A stretch of 64,000 nt of DNA from Urbifossiella limnaea (GCF_007747215.1 NZ_CP036273.1:7672322-7736321), one strand, 5' to 3'; counted from the first letter of the stretch, positions 17,089-26,853 are shown. Program-made: numbers and translations. The notes: a model not told the origin generated them from the sequence alone.

Positions 17089-18021
17089 GTGGACACCGTC
17101 GAGTACCGCGGCTGGAAGAACAACCTCCGCCTCTCCAACGGCGACGTCGAGCTGATCGCCACGCTGGACGTCGGCCCGCGGGTCATCAGCTACGCGCTGC
17201 CGGGCGGGTTCAACGTGATGAAGAACTACGCCGAGCACATGGGCGGCACCGGCGAGGCCGAGTGGCAGATCCGCGGCGGCCACCGCTTCTGGCTCGCCCC
17301 CGAAGACCTGACGCGCACCTACTTCCCCGACAACCGCCCGGTGACGGCCGAGCCGCTCGGCGCACACGGCGCCCGCATCGTCGCCCCGCCGGAGGAGGAG
17401 TACGGCGTTCAGAAGACGATGGAGCTGCGCCTCGCGCCGAAGGGCACGCGCGTGGACGTGCTCCTGAAGGTGACCAACACCGGCAAGCAGCCGACGACGC
17501 TCGCCCCGTGGGGGCCGACGGTGATGGCCCCGGGCGGCGTGGAGGTGATCCCGCTGCCGCCGAAGGCCCCGCACCCGGGCCACCCGAAGCACGCCAAGAG
17601 CCCCGACGACTTCGGCCCGAACCAGGAACTCATCCTGTGGCCGTACTTCGACTTCGCCGACACCCGCTGGACGTTCGGGAAGAAGTACATCTTCCTGCGC
17701 CAGGACGTGACGAAGGGGCCGACGAAGATCGGGCTGGCGCACCGGATGGGGTGGGTGGCGTACCTGAACAGCGGCGTGCTGTTCGTGAAGCGGTTCGACT
17801 ACCGCGAGGGGGCGGTGTACCCCGACCGCGGCACCCGCTACCAGACGTTCAGCTACCAGGAGATGCTGGAGATGGAGACGGTCGGCGAGCTGACGACGCT
17901 GGCGCCGGGGGCGTCGGCGGAGCTGGCCGAGTCGTGGGAGCTGCACGGCGGCGTGCCCGAGTTCCGCACCGAGGACGACGTGGACCGGGTGATCCTGCCG
18001 CTGATCCAGACGGGCGCGTGA
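17089..18021 (+). CDS. Galactose-mutarotase-like fold protein (DUF4380-like)
   Basis: This 310-residue protein starts at GTG 17089. It begins YRGWKNNLRLSNGDVELI, continues VGPRVISYALPGGFNVM and GGHRFWLAPED, and has a beta-rich pattern (MELRLAPKGTRVDVLLKV, LAPWGPTVMAPGGVEVI, VAYLNSGVLFVKRF) typical of aldose epimerase-like beta sandwiches of the DUF4380 group. There is no signal peptide, so it is cytoplasmic. The mutarotase active-site residues are not confidently seen, so it may be a sugar-binding or sugar-processing protein of unknown specificity. It stands alone and converges on the Nudix gene. Confidence 0.75.
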   Translation: MDTVEYRGWKNNLRLSNGDVELIATLDVGPRVISYALPGGFNVMKNYAEHMGGTGEAEWQIRGGHRFWLAPEDLTRTYFPDNRPVTAEPLGAHGARIVAPPEEEYGVQKTMELRLAPKGTRVDVLLKVTNTGKQPTTLAPWGPTVMAPGGVEVIPLPPKAPHPGHPKHAKSPDDFGPNQELILWPYFDFADTRWTFGKKYIFLRQDVTKGPTKIGLAHRMGWVAYLNSGVLFVKRFDYREGAVYPDRGTRYQTFSYQEMLEMETVGELTTLAPGASAELAESWELHGGVPEFRTEDDVDRVILPLIQTGA

Positions 18022-18028
18022 GGCGCAC

Positions 18029-18442
18029 TCACCCCACGCTCAGCTGGTCGGGGTGCGGCGCCTCGAACAGGCGCCGCAGCAGGTCGCGCAGGCCGGGCTC
18101 GTCCACCCGGTCGATGGCCTCGTCGACGGTCACCCAGGCGCGCTGGCGGGAGCCCATTTCGGGGTAGCGGTCGTGGACCGCGGTCACGGTCATCCGGTAC
18201 ACGAGGACGTGGTGCGCCCGGCCGAGCTTCTCGTACACGAAACTCCCGACCGGCTCCCCGTCGAGCGTGCCGGCCAACCCGGCCTCCTCCCACGCCTCGA
18301 TCAGCGCCGCCTCGCCGGCCGTGTGGCCCGGGTCGATCTGGCCCTTGGGGATCACCCACCGCCGCCCGCTCCGCGCCGTCACCAGACACACCCGGTCGTC
18401 GGACACGGCGAGGACGGCGGACTGGCGGACCGGATCGCTCAT
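18029..18442 (-). CDS. Nudix hydrolase with atypical Nudix box
   Basis: From ATG 18442 (18445 is also an ATG) the protein has 137 residues. WVIPKGQIDPG followed by EAWEEAGL marks the Nudix box, with the metal-binding EAWEE core kept. Two canonical positions differ: the first Glu of GX5E is His (PGHTAGE) and the Arg of REUXEE is Ile (LIEAWEE). The fold and PKG loop suggest hydrolysis of a nucleoside diphosphate-linked compound, but activity may be altered. It converges on the mutarotase-like gene with only 7 bases between stops. Confidence 0.85.
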   Translation of the reverse strand: MSDPVRQSAVLAVSDDRVCLVTARSGRRWVIPKGQIDPGHTAGEAALIEAWEEAGLAGTLDGEPVGSFVYEKLGRAHHVLVYRMTVTAVHDRYPEMGSRQRAWVTVDEAIDRVDEPGLRDLLRRLFEAPHPDQLSVG

Positions 18443-18553
18443 CAAGGCACCCCCGCGTAAAACCTACCTCTACCTATCACGGACCCGCGGGTCCGGGTCA
18501 AGGACAACCCCCGTCCTTCACGGGAACCTCACGCCACCCGCCCGAGAGGCCGC

Positions 18554-19771
18554 ATGACGCGCCCGCCGCTGACCGTGCGCCAGGTGATGGCCGCCGAGGT
18601 CGTCACCGTCGCCCCCGACACGCCGCTCGACGTGGCGATCGGGCTGATGAACCTGTACCGCATCGGCGCCCTGGTCGTGGTCCGCCCCGACCGCTCGGCG
18701 GCCGGCGTGTTCACCGACCGCGACCTGCTCCGCCGCGTCGCCGTGGCCCCGGCCGGGTGGCAGGAGCGCCCCGTGTCCGAGTGGATGACCGCCGACCCGC
18801 ACACCATCGGCCCCGAGGTCGGCTGGGAGGAGGCGCTCGCAACTCTAGAACGCTTCCGCGTCCGGCACCTGCCCGTCGTCGAGAACGGCAAGGTGATCGG
18901 CATCATCTCGCCGCGGGTGCTCGTGTCCCGCCGCGAGGAGTACCTCAACCGCGTGGTCGAGGAGCGCACCCGCGCCCTGCGGCAGGCGAACGAGCACCTG
19001 CTGGGCCGCGACGCCGAGCTGACGTACAACATGCGTGCCGCGGCACGGTTCCAAACGCGATTACTCCTGCCGCCGCGACCGCCCGACTGGCCGGAGCTGC
19101 GCTGGGGCACGCACTACGCGCCGCTCAACCACCTCGGCGGCGACTACTACGACACCGCGCTTCCCGCCCCCGACCACCTCGGCGTGCTGATCGCCGACGC
19201 CAGCGGGCACAGCATCGCCGCGATGATGGTGGCCATCCTGTCGCGGACGGCGTTCACCGACGCCGCGGCCCGCACGCCGCGCCCCGGCGAGGTGCTGGCG
19301 GCGATGAACACGCGCCTCCTGGCGCTGGCCGACGACCGGTTCGTGACGGCGTTCTACGGCGTGCTGGACCGCCGCACGCGGGTGTTCACGTACGCCGTGG
19401 CCGGCCACCCGCCGCCGCTGCGGTTCGAGGCCCGCACCGGCGAGGTGAGGCCGCTGACGGGGCAGGGGTTCCTGCTGGGGATCATGCCGGAGGAGGTGTA
19501 CCGCGAGCGCCAGGTGCAGCTCGAACCCGGCGACCGGCTGCTGTTCTACACCGACGGTCTGATCGAGGCCCGCAACGAGATCGGCGAGACGTACGACGCG
19601 GCGCGGCTGACGGCGGCGTTCCGCGCGCACGCGGCCGAGCCGGCGGACGAGGTCGTGGCGGCGCTGGTGGCCGACCACCGCCGCTTTTGCGGCGCGCAGC
19701 CCCTCGGCGACGACGTGACCGTGGTGGCGATGGAGGTCGGAATGACTCGGGGAATGACGAATGACGAATGA
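18554..19771 (+). CDS. CBS-domain SpoIIE-type PP2C phosphatase
   Basis: This 405-residue protein starts at ATG 18554 with GAGAGG before it. Residues 5-125 are a pair of CBS domains (VRQVMAAEVVTVAPD, IGALVVVRPDRS, VFTDRDLLRRV, VRHLPVVENGKVIGI), which usually bind adenosyl ligands. A short coiled linker (VEERTRALRQANEHLL) leads to a SpoIIE/PP2C domain with metal-binding motifs GGDYYD, LIADASGHS, FYTDGLIEARN and GDDVTVVAME. Such proteins dephosphorylate anti-sigma factor antagonists, which fits the sigma factor gene 100 bases downstream. The last residues (MTNDE) and stop are encoded by the intergenic repeat at 19751, so the native C-terminus has been replaced or extended. Confidence 0.93.
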   Translation: MTRPPLTVRQVMAAEVVTVAPDTPLDVAIGLMNLYRIGALVVVRPDRSAAGVFTDRDLLRRVAVAPAGWQERPVSEWMTADPHTIGPEVGWEEALATLERFRVRHLPVVENGKVIGIISPRVLVSRREEYLNRVVEERTRALRQANEHLLGRDAELTYNMRAAARFQTRLLLPPRPPDWPELRWGTHYAPLNHLGGDYYDTALPAPDHLGVLIADASGHSIAAMMVAILSRTAFTDAAARTPRPGEVLAAMNTRLLALADDRFVTAFYGVLDRRTRVFTYAVAGHPPPLRFEARTGEVRPLTGQGFLLGIMPEEVYRERQVQLEPGDRLLFYTDGLIEARNEIGETYDAARLTAAFRAHAAEPADEVVAALVADHRRFCGAQPLGDDVTVVAMEVGMTRGMTNDE

Positions 19772-19840
19772 CCCACCAATGACGACGGAAGGCGGCCGAG
19801 GCTTTCCCTTCGTCATTCGTCATTCGTCATTCGTCATTCC
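19751..19840. repeat. Inverted repeat of ATGACGA units (family B)
   Basis: Tandem ATGACGA units at 19751-19771 face their complement, TCATTCG units, at 19820-19840, over 21 bases. The left arm contains the last codons and stop of the CBS-SpoIIE gene. A related, longer copy is at 20473-20561. Confidence 0.85.
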
Positions 19841-19872
19841 CCGCCCCGGGGCCGTCGGGTACGCTGGTCGGC

Positions 19873-20463
19873 ATGGCGGACGACTCCCCGACGCTGAGTA
19901 CCAATGAGCTGTGGTTCTGGGTGACCGAGCTGCGGGCCGGGCGGCCGAACGCCGCCGAGCCGACGTTCCGCAAGATCGTCGCCCGGGTCGAGGCGCTGGC
20001 CGGCGACATGTTCCGCAAGTTCCCCCGCGTCGGCCGGTTCGTGGCCGTCGACGACGTGGTGCAGAACTGCCTGGTGCGGCTGCTGCGGGCGCTGCGTGAG
20101 GTCCGGCCGCAGTCGCGGCACCACTTCTACGCCCTGGCCAACGAGCTCATCCGCCGCGAGCTGCTCGACCTGGTGAAGCACTACTTCGGCCCGTGCGGCG
20201 CCGGCACGAACCTGGCCGACGTAACGGTCGGCGACGGCGCCCCCGACCCGGCCGCGGCCGACGCCGACCTGGAGCGAGCGGCGGCGTTCCACGAGGCGGT
20301 CGCCGAGCTGCCGCCGGAGGAGCGCGAGGTGATCGGCCTGATCTACTACCAGAACTGGCCGCTGGCCGACATCGCCAACCTGTTCCAGGTGAGCGTCCGC
20401 ACCGTGCAGCGCTGGCGCGACGCCGCGGTGGCGACGCTCAAGGACCGGATCGGGGAGTGGTGA
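19873..20463 (+). CDS. ECF-type RNA polymerase sigma factor
   Basis: This 196-residue protein starts at ATG 19873. Region 2 is seen in FRKFPRVGRFVAVDDVVQNCLVRLLRAL and region 4 in LPPEEREVIGLIYYQNW with the helix-turn-helix ADIANLFQVSVRTVQRWRDAA (each read as part of a longer stretch). Planctomycetes have many such short sigma factors of the ECF type. No anti-sigma gene is adjacent, but the phosphatase upstream may belong to its control pathway (inference). It converges on the MoxR gene, and a 40-bp inverted repeat separates them. Confidence 0.92.
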   Translation: MADDSPTLSTNELWFWVTELRAGRPNAAEPTFRKIVARVEALAGDMFRKFPRVGRFVAVDDVVQNCLVRLLRALREVRPQSRHHFYALANELIRRELLDLVKHYFGPCGAGTNLADVTVGDGAPDPAAADADLERAAAFHEAVAELPPEEREVIGLIYYQNWPLADIANLFQVSVRTVQRWRDAAVATLKDRIGEW

Positions 20464-20472
20464 ACCGGCAAT

Positions 20473-20556
20473 AATGACGAATGACGAATGACCCACCACT
20501 GACGACGGAAGAGAACCACGGTCTTCCGTCGTCAGTGGTGGGTCATTCGTCATTCG

Positions 20557-20561
<5 letters not shown>
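20473..20561. repeat. Perfect 40-bp inverted repeat between convergent genes (family B)
   Basis: Arms 20473-20512 and 20522-20561 are perfectly complementary over 40 bases with a 9-base loop. The outer part is ATGACGA repeats as in 19751-19840; the inner part, CCCACCACTGACGACGG, nearly matches that copy too. The stop codon of the moxR gene (20557-20559) lies in the right arm. It could act as a two-way terminator. Confidence 0.9.
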
Positions 20562-21585
<1,024 letters not shown>

Positions 21586-21721
21586 CGGGCGGGCTCCGCG
21601 CAGGTCGGGGGTCGGCGGGTATTGTAGGGCCGCGGATGAAGTTCCCGCAAACCCGCCCGGCCGGGCTGGACACGCCGCCCGGACGCGGGGAAAATAGTCC
21701 CGACATCCGTGGGAAACTCGC

Positions 21722-22705
21722 ATGCCCCCACCCAACCCGCCGCGGCCCCGCCCGTCCGACGACGACGACTTCGAGGTCGTGGACGAGGCGCCGCCGCCGA
21801 AGCCCGCCCGGCCGCTGCCGCCGCTCCCCGGCCAGCCCGCCGCGAAGCCCGCGCCCAGGCCCGCGCCGCCCGCGGCGAAGGCTCCCCTCCCCGTCGCCAG
21901 GGCGGCGCCGAAGCCCGCGCCCAGGCCGGCCGCCAAGCCCGCGTTCGAGGTCGTCGACGACACCGAGGTCGAGGTGTCGGCGAAGTCCAGGACGGCGGAG
22001 GTCCGCAAGCCGGCCCGCGCCGCGCGCGCGGACGACGACGACGACCGGCCGCGGAAGAAGAAGGCGAAGAAGGGCGGCGGGGCCAGGACCGGCGACGATT
22101 ACGCGGACGAGGTGCGCGAGCAGCGGCTGCGCGAGTTCGAGTACACGTGGCCGACGGTGTTCCTGGTGCTGGGGGTCGGCATGGCCGTCACCGGCGCGAT
22201 CGGCTCGGGCGGGGGGGAGGGCGCGCTGAGCGTGATCCTCGTCATCGCCGGCCTGTTCTTCTCGATCCCGGTGAGCATCGCCACGCTGATGGGTGTGGGG
22301 CTGGTGTGCGGCATCAACTACGGCCGGTTCGGCCCGGCGATCCTGAAGATCGCGGCGGTGACGTTCGTCGTCAACGGCGTGTACTTCCTGTGCGAGTGGT
22401 TCAAGGTGCCGATCTTCATCGCCGGCCCGATCGGGTGCGCGGCGGCGTTCGGCCTGTTCAAGACGATGTTCGACCTGGACAACGGCGAGACGAACACGTC
22501 GATGGGCGCCATCAACGTGGTGTCGTTCCTGCTGAAGTGGCTGGTCATCGTGGTGGTGGCGATCATCGTCGCCAAGTCGGGCGGCAAGGTCGACCTGGAC
22601 GACGGCGGCGGGTCCGGGTCCGGACAGACGTGGCGCGACCGGGGGAGCGGGCCGGGGGCGGGCGTGATGCCCGACGACGAGCCGGAGGACCCGGACGACC
22701 CGTAA
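21722..22705 (+). CDS. Membrane protein with Pro/Ala/Lys-rich cytoplasmic N-terminus
   Basis: This 327-residue protein starts at ATG 21722. Residues 1-140 are low complexity, with DDDDFEVVDEAPPPKP and a later FEVVDDTEVEV copy of the same motif, then a basic patch (RPRKKKAKKGGG). Five or so hydrophobic helices follow (TVFLVLGVGMAVTGAI, LSVILVIAGLFFSIPV, ILKIAAVTFVVNGVYFL and others). The C-terminus is acidic and glycine-rich. No family is recognised; such EVV-motif leaders are common in planctomycete membrane proteins. It is divergent from moxR. Confidence 0.8.
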   Translation: MPPPNPPRPRPSDDDDFEVVDEAPPPKPARPLPPLPGQPAAKPAPRPAPPAAKAPLPVARAAPKPAPRPAAKPAFEVVDDTEVEVSAKSRTAEVRKPARAARADDDDDRPRKKKAKKGGGARTGDDYADEVREQRLREFEYTWPTVFLVLGVGMAVTGAIGSGGGEGALSVILVIAGLFFSIPVSIATLMGVGLVCGINYGRFGPAILKIAAVTFVVNGVYFLCEWFKVPIFIAGPIGCAAAFGLFKTMFDLDNGETNTSMGAINVVSFLLKWLVIVVVAIIVAKSGGKVDLDDGGGSGSGQTWRDRGSGPGAGVMPDDEPEDPDDP

Positions 22706-22712
22706 CGGGGCG

Positions 22713-23003
22713 TCAGTCGAGGAGCCGGACCCGGACGACGGTCACCGTCCGGGTCGGTTCGTGGATGATGAACTCGAATGCGAGCGGCAGGGCGAACGTG
22801 ATCCGGTAGTCCTGGTCCAGGAACTCGAGCCGCGCCCGCGACTCGCCGAGCCGCGTGGGGTCGTAGGCGAGTTCGTCCAGAACGTAGCGGGCCGCGGCGA
22901 CCACGAGCGGCAACCGGCCCTCGGCCGCCGCCCGGTTGAGGACGGCCCGGAACGCGTCCTTCGCGATCCCGAGCTGCGTGACTGCGTAGTTGACCGGCGG
23001 CAT
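22713..23003 (-). CDS. Small unknown protein, second gene of a pair
   Basis: From ATG 23003 the protein has 96 residues: MPPVNYAVTQLGIAKDAF, a helical middle, then FLDQDYRITFALPLAFEF and a basic end (RTVTVVRVRLLD). It lies 4 bases after the stop of the upstream small gene, so the two are co-transcribed. The size, order and beta-strand-rich end are like a toxin, but no toxin family is recognised. Confidence 0.6.
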   Translation of the reverse strand: MPPVNYAVTQLGIAKDAFRAVLNRAAAEGRLPLVVAAARYVLDELAYDPTRLGESRARLEFLDQDYRITFALPLAFEFIIHEPTRTVTVVRVRLLD

Positions 23004-23007
23004 CAAG

Positions 23008-23280
23008 TCACCCCCCGGTCCGGCGTTCGTACTCCTCAAGAATGTCGAGCAACGACTCTTCGCTTTGCGGGGCGGCCAGCAGCTCCCGGATTTCGTCCTC
23101 CGTCAGCGGCGGCTCGGCCAACTTGTCGCGGTAGAAGTCGTACACGGCCGCACGGTGGATGTCGGCCTCGGTCGTCTTGCGGGCGAGCTGCCAGCGCAGC
23201 TCCTCGATCTGGCGCTGCAGCGCCTCGACGGTCGGCGGCACCGGGTCCGGGGCGGGCGTCGGGTTCGCGGGTTCGCTCAC
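23008..23280 (-). CDS. Small coiled-coil protein, first gene of a pair
   Basis: From GTG 23280, with GGAGG seven bases before, the protein has 90 residues. It has a coiled segment (VEALQRQIEELRWQLARK) and an acidic helical end (LTEDEIRELLAAPQSEESLL). It may be an antitoxin-like partner of the next gene, or simply a small adaptor; there is no recognised DNA-binding motif. Confidence 0.6.
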   Translation of the reverse strand: MSEPANPTPAPDPVPPTVEALQRQIEELRWQLARKTTEADIHRAAVYDFYRDKLAEPPLTEDEIRELLAAPQSEESLLDILEEYERRTGG

Positions 23281-23295
23281 GGGGCACCTCCGGGG

Positions 23296-25200
23296 TCAGC
23301 CGTTCAATTCTACCGCCTCTTCCCAGTGCAGGTACAGCCGCGCCAGCGCCGCCTTCGCGGCCTCCAGGTCGGTCGTCGTCTGCTTCAGCTTCGGGGCGTC
23401 GCGGTACACGTCCGGCGACTGCAGCGCCGCCTCCAGCGCCGCCACCTTCGCCTCCGTCGCGGCGATGTCCGCCTCCAGGTCCGGCACCTTCCGGTACGGG
23501 TAGACGCGCTTCCGCTTCGCGGGCTTGGCGTCCGTTGTTGGTGAAGAAGAAACAGCCGACTCACGTCGGCCGCTCGCCGCGTCCGCCTTCTCGCGGGCCT
23601 GCCGCAGCAGCTCGAACGTGTCGTAGTTGCCGTACACCAGCTCGCTGCCGCCGGCGCCGTCCAGCACGATCAGCAGGTCGGCGACGCGGTTGAGGAAGTA
23701 GCGGTCGTGCGTCACCACGATGACGGTGCCGCCGAACGCCTTCAGCGCCTCCTCGAGCGCGTCGCACGCCCACAGGTCGAGGTGGTTCGTCGGCTCGTCC
23801 AGGATCAGCAGGTTCACGCCGTTGACGGTCAGCTTCGCCAGCGCCGCCCGGCTCCGCTCGCCGCCCGACAGCGACTTCACCGGCTGCTCCACCGTCTCGC
23901 CGTGCAGGCCGAAGTGGCCGAGCAGGTCGCGCATCTTCTGCTCGGTGTGGTCCGGCTCGTCGTCCGGCCACACGGCGCGCATCACCGTCTTCTCCTCGTC
24001 GAGCACCTTGAGGTGCTGGTCGAGGTAGCCGGGGAACACGAGGTGCCCGCGGCGCACCTTCCCCGAGGTGGGCTCCTCGTCGCCGAGGAGGATGCGCAGC
24101 AGCGTGGTCTTGCCGCTGCCGTTCGGCCCCATGATGGCCAGCCGCTTGCCGCGCGGCAGGTCGAAGTTCAGCTCGTCGAACAGCACCTTGTCGCCGTACC
24201 GCTTCGTGAGTTCCTCCGCGGTGAACACCACGTCGCCGGAGCGGCTGACGCTCTGGAACGCGATCCGCGGGCCGGACACGCGCGTCGGCTTTTCCACGTC
24301 GTCGAGCTTGTCGAGCGCCTTCATCCGCGACTGCGCCTGCTTGGCGAGCTGGCCGTAGTGGTTCTTGCGGATGTACTCCTCCTGCTTCTCGACGTACTCC
24401 CTGCGGGCCTCGTACTCCTTCAGCTGCCGCTCGTACCGCTCGTCGCGGAGCCGCACGTACTGGTGGTAGTTGCCGGGGTAGCTCGTGATCTTGCGGTCGT
24501 GCAGCTCGAAGATCTTGTTCACCACCTTGTCCAGGAAGTAGCGGTCGTGGCTGACCACGATCATGCCCTCGGGCTGCCGGGCGAGGTAGTCTTCGAGCCA
24601 GCGGGTGGTGTCGATGTCGAGGTGGTTGCTCGGCTCGTCGAGGAGCATCACGTCCGGGGCGCTCAGCAGCAACTTCGCCAGCAGGAGCCGCCGCTGCTGG
24701 CCGCCAGAGAAGGTGACCACGTCGCGGGTGAAGTCGGGCTCGCGGAAGCCGAGCCCGCTCAGCACCGATTCGACCTTGTGGTCGAGCTCGTAGGCGTCGT
24801 GGTGGCGGAGCAGTTCGGCGAGGCGGTCGAACTTCTGCGACAGGAGGCGGCGCTGCGTGTCGTCGGTCGTGGCCGCGAGTTGTTCGGCGACGCGCTCGAA
24901 CTCCTTCTGCGTGGCGAGGAGCTCGTCAAACGCCGACTTCGCCTCCGCGAACAGCGTTCGGCCGGGGGCGAACTCGGCGACCTGTTGCAGCGTGCCGAGG
25001 CGGGCGCCGGCGTGGAGCGTGACGATTCCCGAATCCGCTTCGTCGGGGTGGGTGAGGCAGCGGAGGAGGGTGGACTTGCCGGCGCCGTTGGGGCCGACGA
25101 AGCCGATCCGCTCGCCGGCGTGGACCTCGAAGGTGACGCCGTCGAACAGCGGCGTGGCGCCGTACCCGCGGGACAGGTTGGTGCAGCTGAGCAGGAGCAT
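23296..25200 (-). CDS. ABC-F family ATPase (Uup/EttA-like)
   Basis: From ATG 25200 (MLLLSCTNLSRGYG) the protein has 634 residues. There are two ABC domains, each with Walker A (GPNGAGKSTLLR; GPNGSGKTTLLR), signature (TFSGGQQRRLLLAK; SLSGGERSRAALAK) and Walker B (VMLLDEPSNHLD; LLILDEPTNHLD), with no membrane segments. The linker after domain 1 is charged and helical (EEYIRKNHYGQLAKQAQSR), and the C-terminus is a coiled coil (LEADIAATEAKVAALEAAL), as in Uup. ABC-F proteins act on the ribosome. The longer frame to 25536 runs antisense to a real gene. Confidence 0.95.
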   Translation of the reverse strand: MLLLSCTNLSRGYGATPLFDGVTFEVHAGERIGFVGPNGAGKSTLLRCLTHPDEADSGIVTLHAGARLGTLQQVAEFAPGRTLFAEAKSAFDELLATQKEFERVAEQLAATTDDTQRRLLSQKFDRLAELLRHHDAYELDHKVESVLSGLGFREPDFTRDVVTFSGGQQRRLLLAKLLLSAPDVMLLDEPSNHLDIDTTRWLEDYLARQPEGMIVVSHDRYFLDKVVNKIFELHDRKITSYPGNYHQYVRLRDERYERQLKEYEARREYVEKQEEYIRKNHYGQLAKQAQSRMKALDKLDDVEKPTRVSGPRIAFQSVSRSGDVVFTAEELTKRYGDKVLFDELNFDLPRGKRLAIMGPNGSGKTTLLRILLGDEEPTSGKVRRGHLVFPGYLDQHLKVLDEEKTVMRAVWPDDEPDHTEQKMRDLLGHFGLHGETVEQPVKSLSGGERSRAALAKLTVNGVNLLILDEPTNHLDLWACDALEEALKAFGGTVIVVTHDRYFLNRVADLLIVLDGAGGSELVYGNYDTFELLRQAREKADAASGRRESAVSSSPTTDAKPAKRKRVYPYRKVPDLEADIAATEAKVAALEAALQSPDVYRDAPKLKQTTTDLEAAKAALARLYLHWEEAVELNG

Positions 25201-25278
25201 GGAACCGCCCGTAGTCCGTGGGCGGGGCCGCGGCGGCGCGACCCCGGTGGTCAGTTTACGGAGGGGTAGAATGCCGGC

Positions 25279-25968
25279 ATGACCGACGAACCGGCGCTGC
25301 TGGCCGCGATCGCCGCCCGCCCTGACGACGACACCCCGCGCCTCGTCTACGCCGACTGGCTGGACGACCACGGGCAGGGCGAGCGCGCCGAGTTCATCCG
25401 CCTGCAATGCGTGCTGGCCCGGGACGATCTGGACGACCCCGCCGCGGCCGAGCGCGCCGACGAGTTGGAGAACCAGCACCGCATCCGCTGGCTGGCGGAC
25501 GTGCCGACCGGGCCGGGCCTGCGCTGGAGCTTCCACCGCGGCTTCCCCGAGCGGCTGGAGGCCGTGACCCAGCTGCTGCTCAACCGATACCGGAAGGTGG
25601 CGACGCTCCCGCTGCTCCGCGACTTGTGTCTGACGCGGTTCTTCGGCGAGGCGGCCCGGGTGTTCGTGGCGAAGCCGTGGCCACCGAGCATCGTGGAACT
25701 GGAACTGTGGGTCGATGTCGGCGGGTGGCGCGAGCCGGACGAGGTCCGGGCGTCAATCCGGGTGATTGCCGCCTGCCCGCAGACGGCGCAACTCCGAGTT
25801 CTGCGGATCGGCGGCAAGCCACTGCCGGGTGGTGCGGTGGCCGCGCTGGCGGATTCGAGGCACCTGGACGGGTTGGAGAGGCTGTTCGTCCCCGGTGACC
25901 CGGGCCGGACGGTGTACGCCCCGCTGCGGGAGCGGTTCGGCGACCGGCTGGTCGGGGAGGGGGCGTGA
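25279..25968 (+). CDS. TIGR02996 domain protein
   Basis: This 229-residue protein starts at ATG 25279. The first 45 residues, LLAAIAARPDDDTPRLVYADWLDDHG and GERAEFIRLQ, are the TIGR02996 domain that is amplified in Gemmata and relatives. The rest has the pattern of leucine-rich or repeat companions (LPLLRDLCLTRFF, LRVLRIGGKPLPG). The function of the family is unknown. The gene stops 4 bases before the convergent stop of the aspartic protease-like gene. Confidence 0.9.
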   Translation: MTDEPALLAAIAARPDDDTPRLVYADWLDDHGQGERAEFIRLQCVLARDDLDDPAAAERADELENQHRIRWLADVPTGPGLRWSFHRGFPERLEAVTQLLLNRYRKVATLPLLRDLCLTRFFGEAARVFVAKPWPPSIVELELWVDVGGWREPDEVRASIRVIAACPQTAQLRVLRIGGKPLPGGAVAALADSRHLDGLERLFVPGDPGRTVYAPLRERFGDRLVGEGA

Positions 25969-25971
25969 CGA

Positions 25972-26493
25972 CTACGGGAACGCCAGCCCCCCGGTAACGT
26001 GGCCGCTGGCCGGGTCGCGGCCGACGGCGAGGGTGCCGCCCTCGAGCAGCCCGCCCCACAGGCCGACAATCACCGGCGGGAGCGAATGGCGGCCCGGTGG
26101 CGCGGGCGGGTTACCGGTGGCGAACTGGGCGACCACGTTGGGGCGTTCGACTTCCGTGGAGTAGTCGAGGAGCGTAACCGGGGCGAGGAACCGGGCCATC
26201 CGGAAGGTGAACTGCCAGCCGACGAGCCGGCCGGCTGGCGGGGCGGGGCCGGGCGCGAACGGCAGCCACTCGAAATCGACCCCGACGCGGAACGGGCGCC
26301 ACAAGTCTTCCGGGAAGCAGATCAGCGGCGCGCCGGTGTCGATCACCGCGTCGCGGGGCAGGAGCGTGTTCGGCAGGCGGAGCAGACACCGGAACTGTGG
26401 GCGGTGAACGTCCACCAGCCCAACGGTGGGCGACACGGCCGGCAGGACGGGGCCGGTCGCTTGGACGGACAACCGGACGCTCGGCACGGTCAC
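25972..26493 (-). CDS. Retropepsin-like aspartic protease-type protein
   Basis: From GTG 26493 the protein has 173 residues; a second GTG at 26487 is possible. The motif DAVIDTGAPLICFP carries the catalytic DTGA of clan AA proteases, and the end PPVIVGLWGGLLEGGTLAV fits the hydrophobic flap/glycine region of the fold. There is no signal peptide. The start overlaps the upstream stop in a GTGA, so the pair is coupled. Confidence 0.7.
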   Translation of the reverse strand: MTVPSVRLSVQATGPVLPAVSPTVGLVDVHRPQFRCLLRLPNTLLPRDAVIDTGAPLICFPEDLWRPFRVGVDFEWLPFAPGPAPPAGRLVGWQFTFRMARFLAPVTLLDYSTEVERPNVVAQFATGNPPAPPGRHSLPPVIVGLWGGLLEGGTLAVGRDPASGHVTGGLAFP

Positions 26494-26819
26494 GACTCCT
26501 GGTGCGGCTCGTTCGGGTAGAAGTCGGTCACGACGAGGCGTTCGGGGTGGATGCCGAGTTCGCGGGACGCGTCGATGCGGAGTTGAAGGCGGTCGGTGTC
26601 GGTCCCGACTACCCGCCGGTTGTAGATTGCCACGCACAGGCCGCCGTACTTGTACTCGGGGTCGAACGTGCCGGCGGCCTGGGACTCGTGGAGCCACTTC
26701 CAATCCGGCATCACCTCCGCCCAGGTCGGCACGGGGTAGAGCGCCTCCAGTTCCTTCAGCTCGGCGAGCTGGGCCTGGATCGTCGGGTTCGGGGCGAACG
26801 CCGGTTCGGTCTCGGTCAT
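26490..26819 (-). CDS. Hypothetical protein coupled to the aspartic protease-like gene
   Basis: From ATG 26819 (MTETEPAFAPNPT) the protein has 109 residues, with AQLAELKELEALYP, WKWLHESQAAGTFD, YGGLCVAIYNRRVVG and LVVTDFYPNEP. The pattern VAIYNRRVVGT DxxxLQLRxDASRELG is one I have seen in planctomycete genes next to retropepsin-like proteins but cannot name. It overlaps the protease-like gene by 4 bases. Together they may form a two-gene unit. Confidence 0.7.
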   Translation of the reverse strand: MTETEPAFAPNPTIQAQLAELKELEALYPVPTWAEVMPDWKWLHESQAAGTFDPEYKYGGLCVAIYNRRVVGTDTDRLQLRIDASRELGIHPERLVVTDFYPNEPHQES

Positions 26820-26853
26820 CGCGGCACCGGGGGTTCGGGGCTCTCCCATCGTA

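Noticed and set aside
21586-22008. N-terminal extension of MoxR to 22008
   Set aside because: The added residues are Ser/Gly-rich and antisense to the membrane protein gene; family members start near the GTG at 21585.
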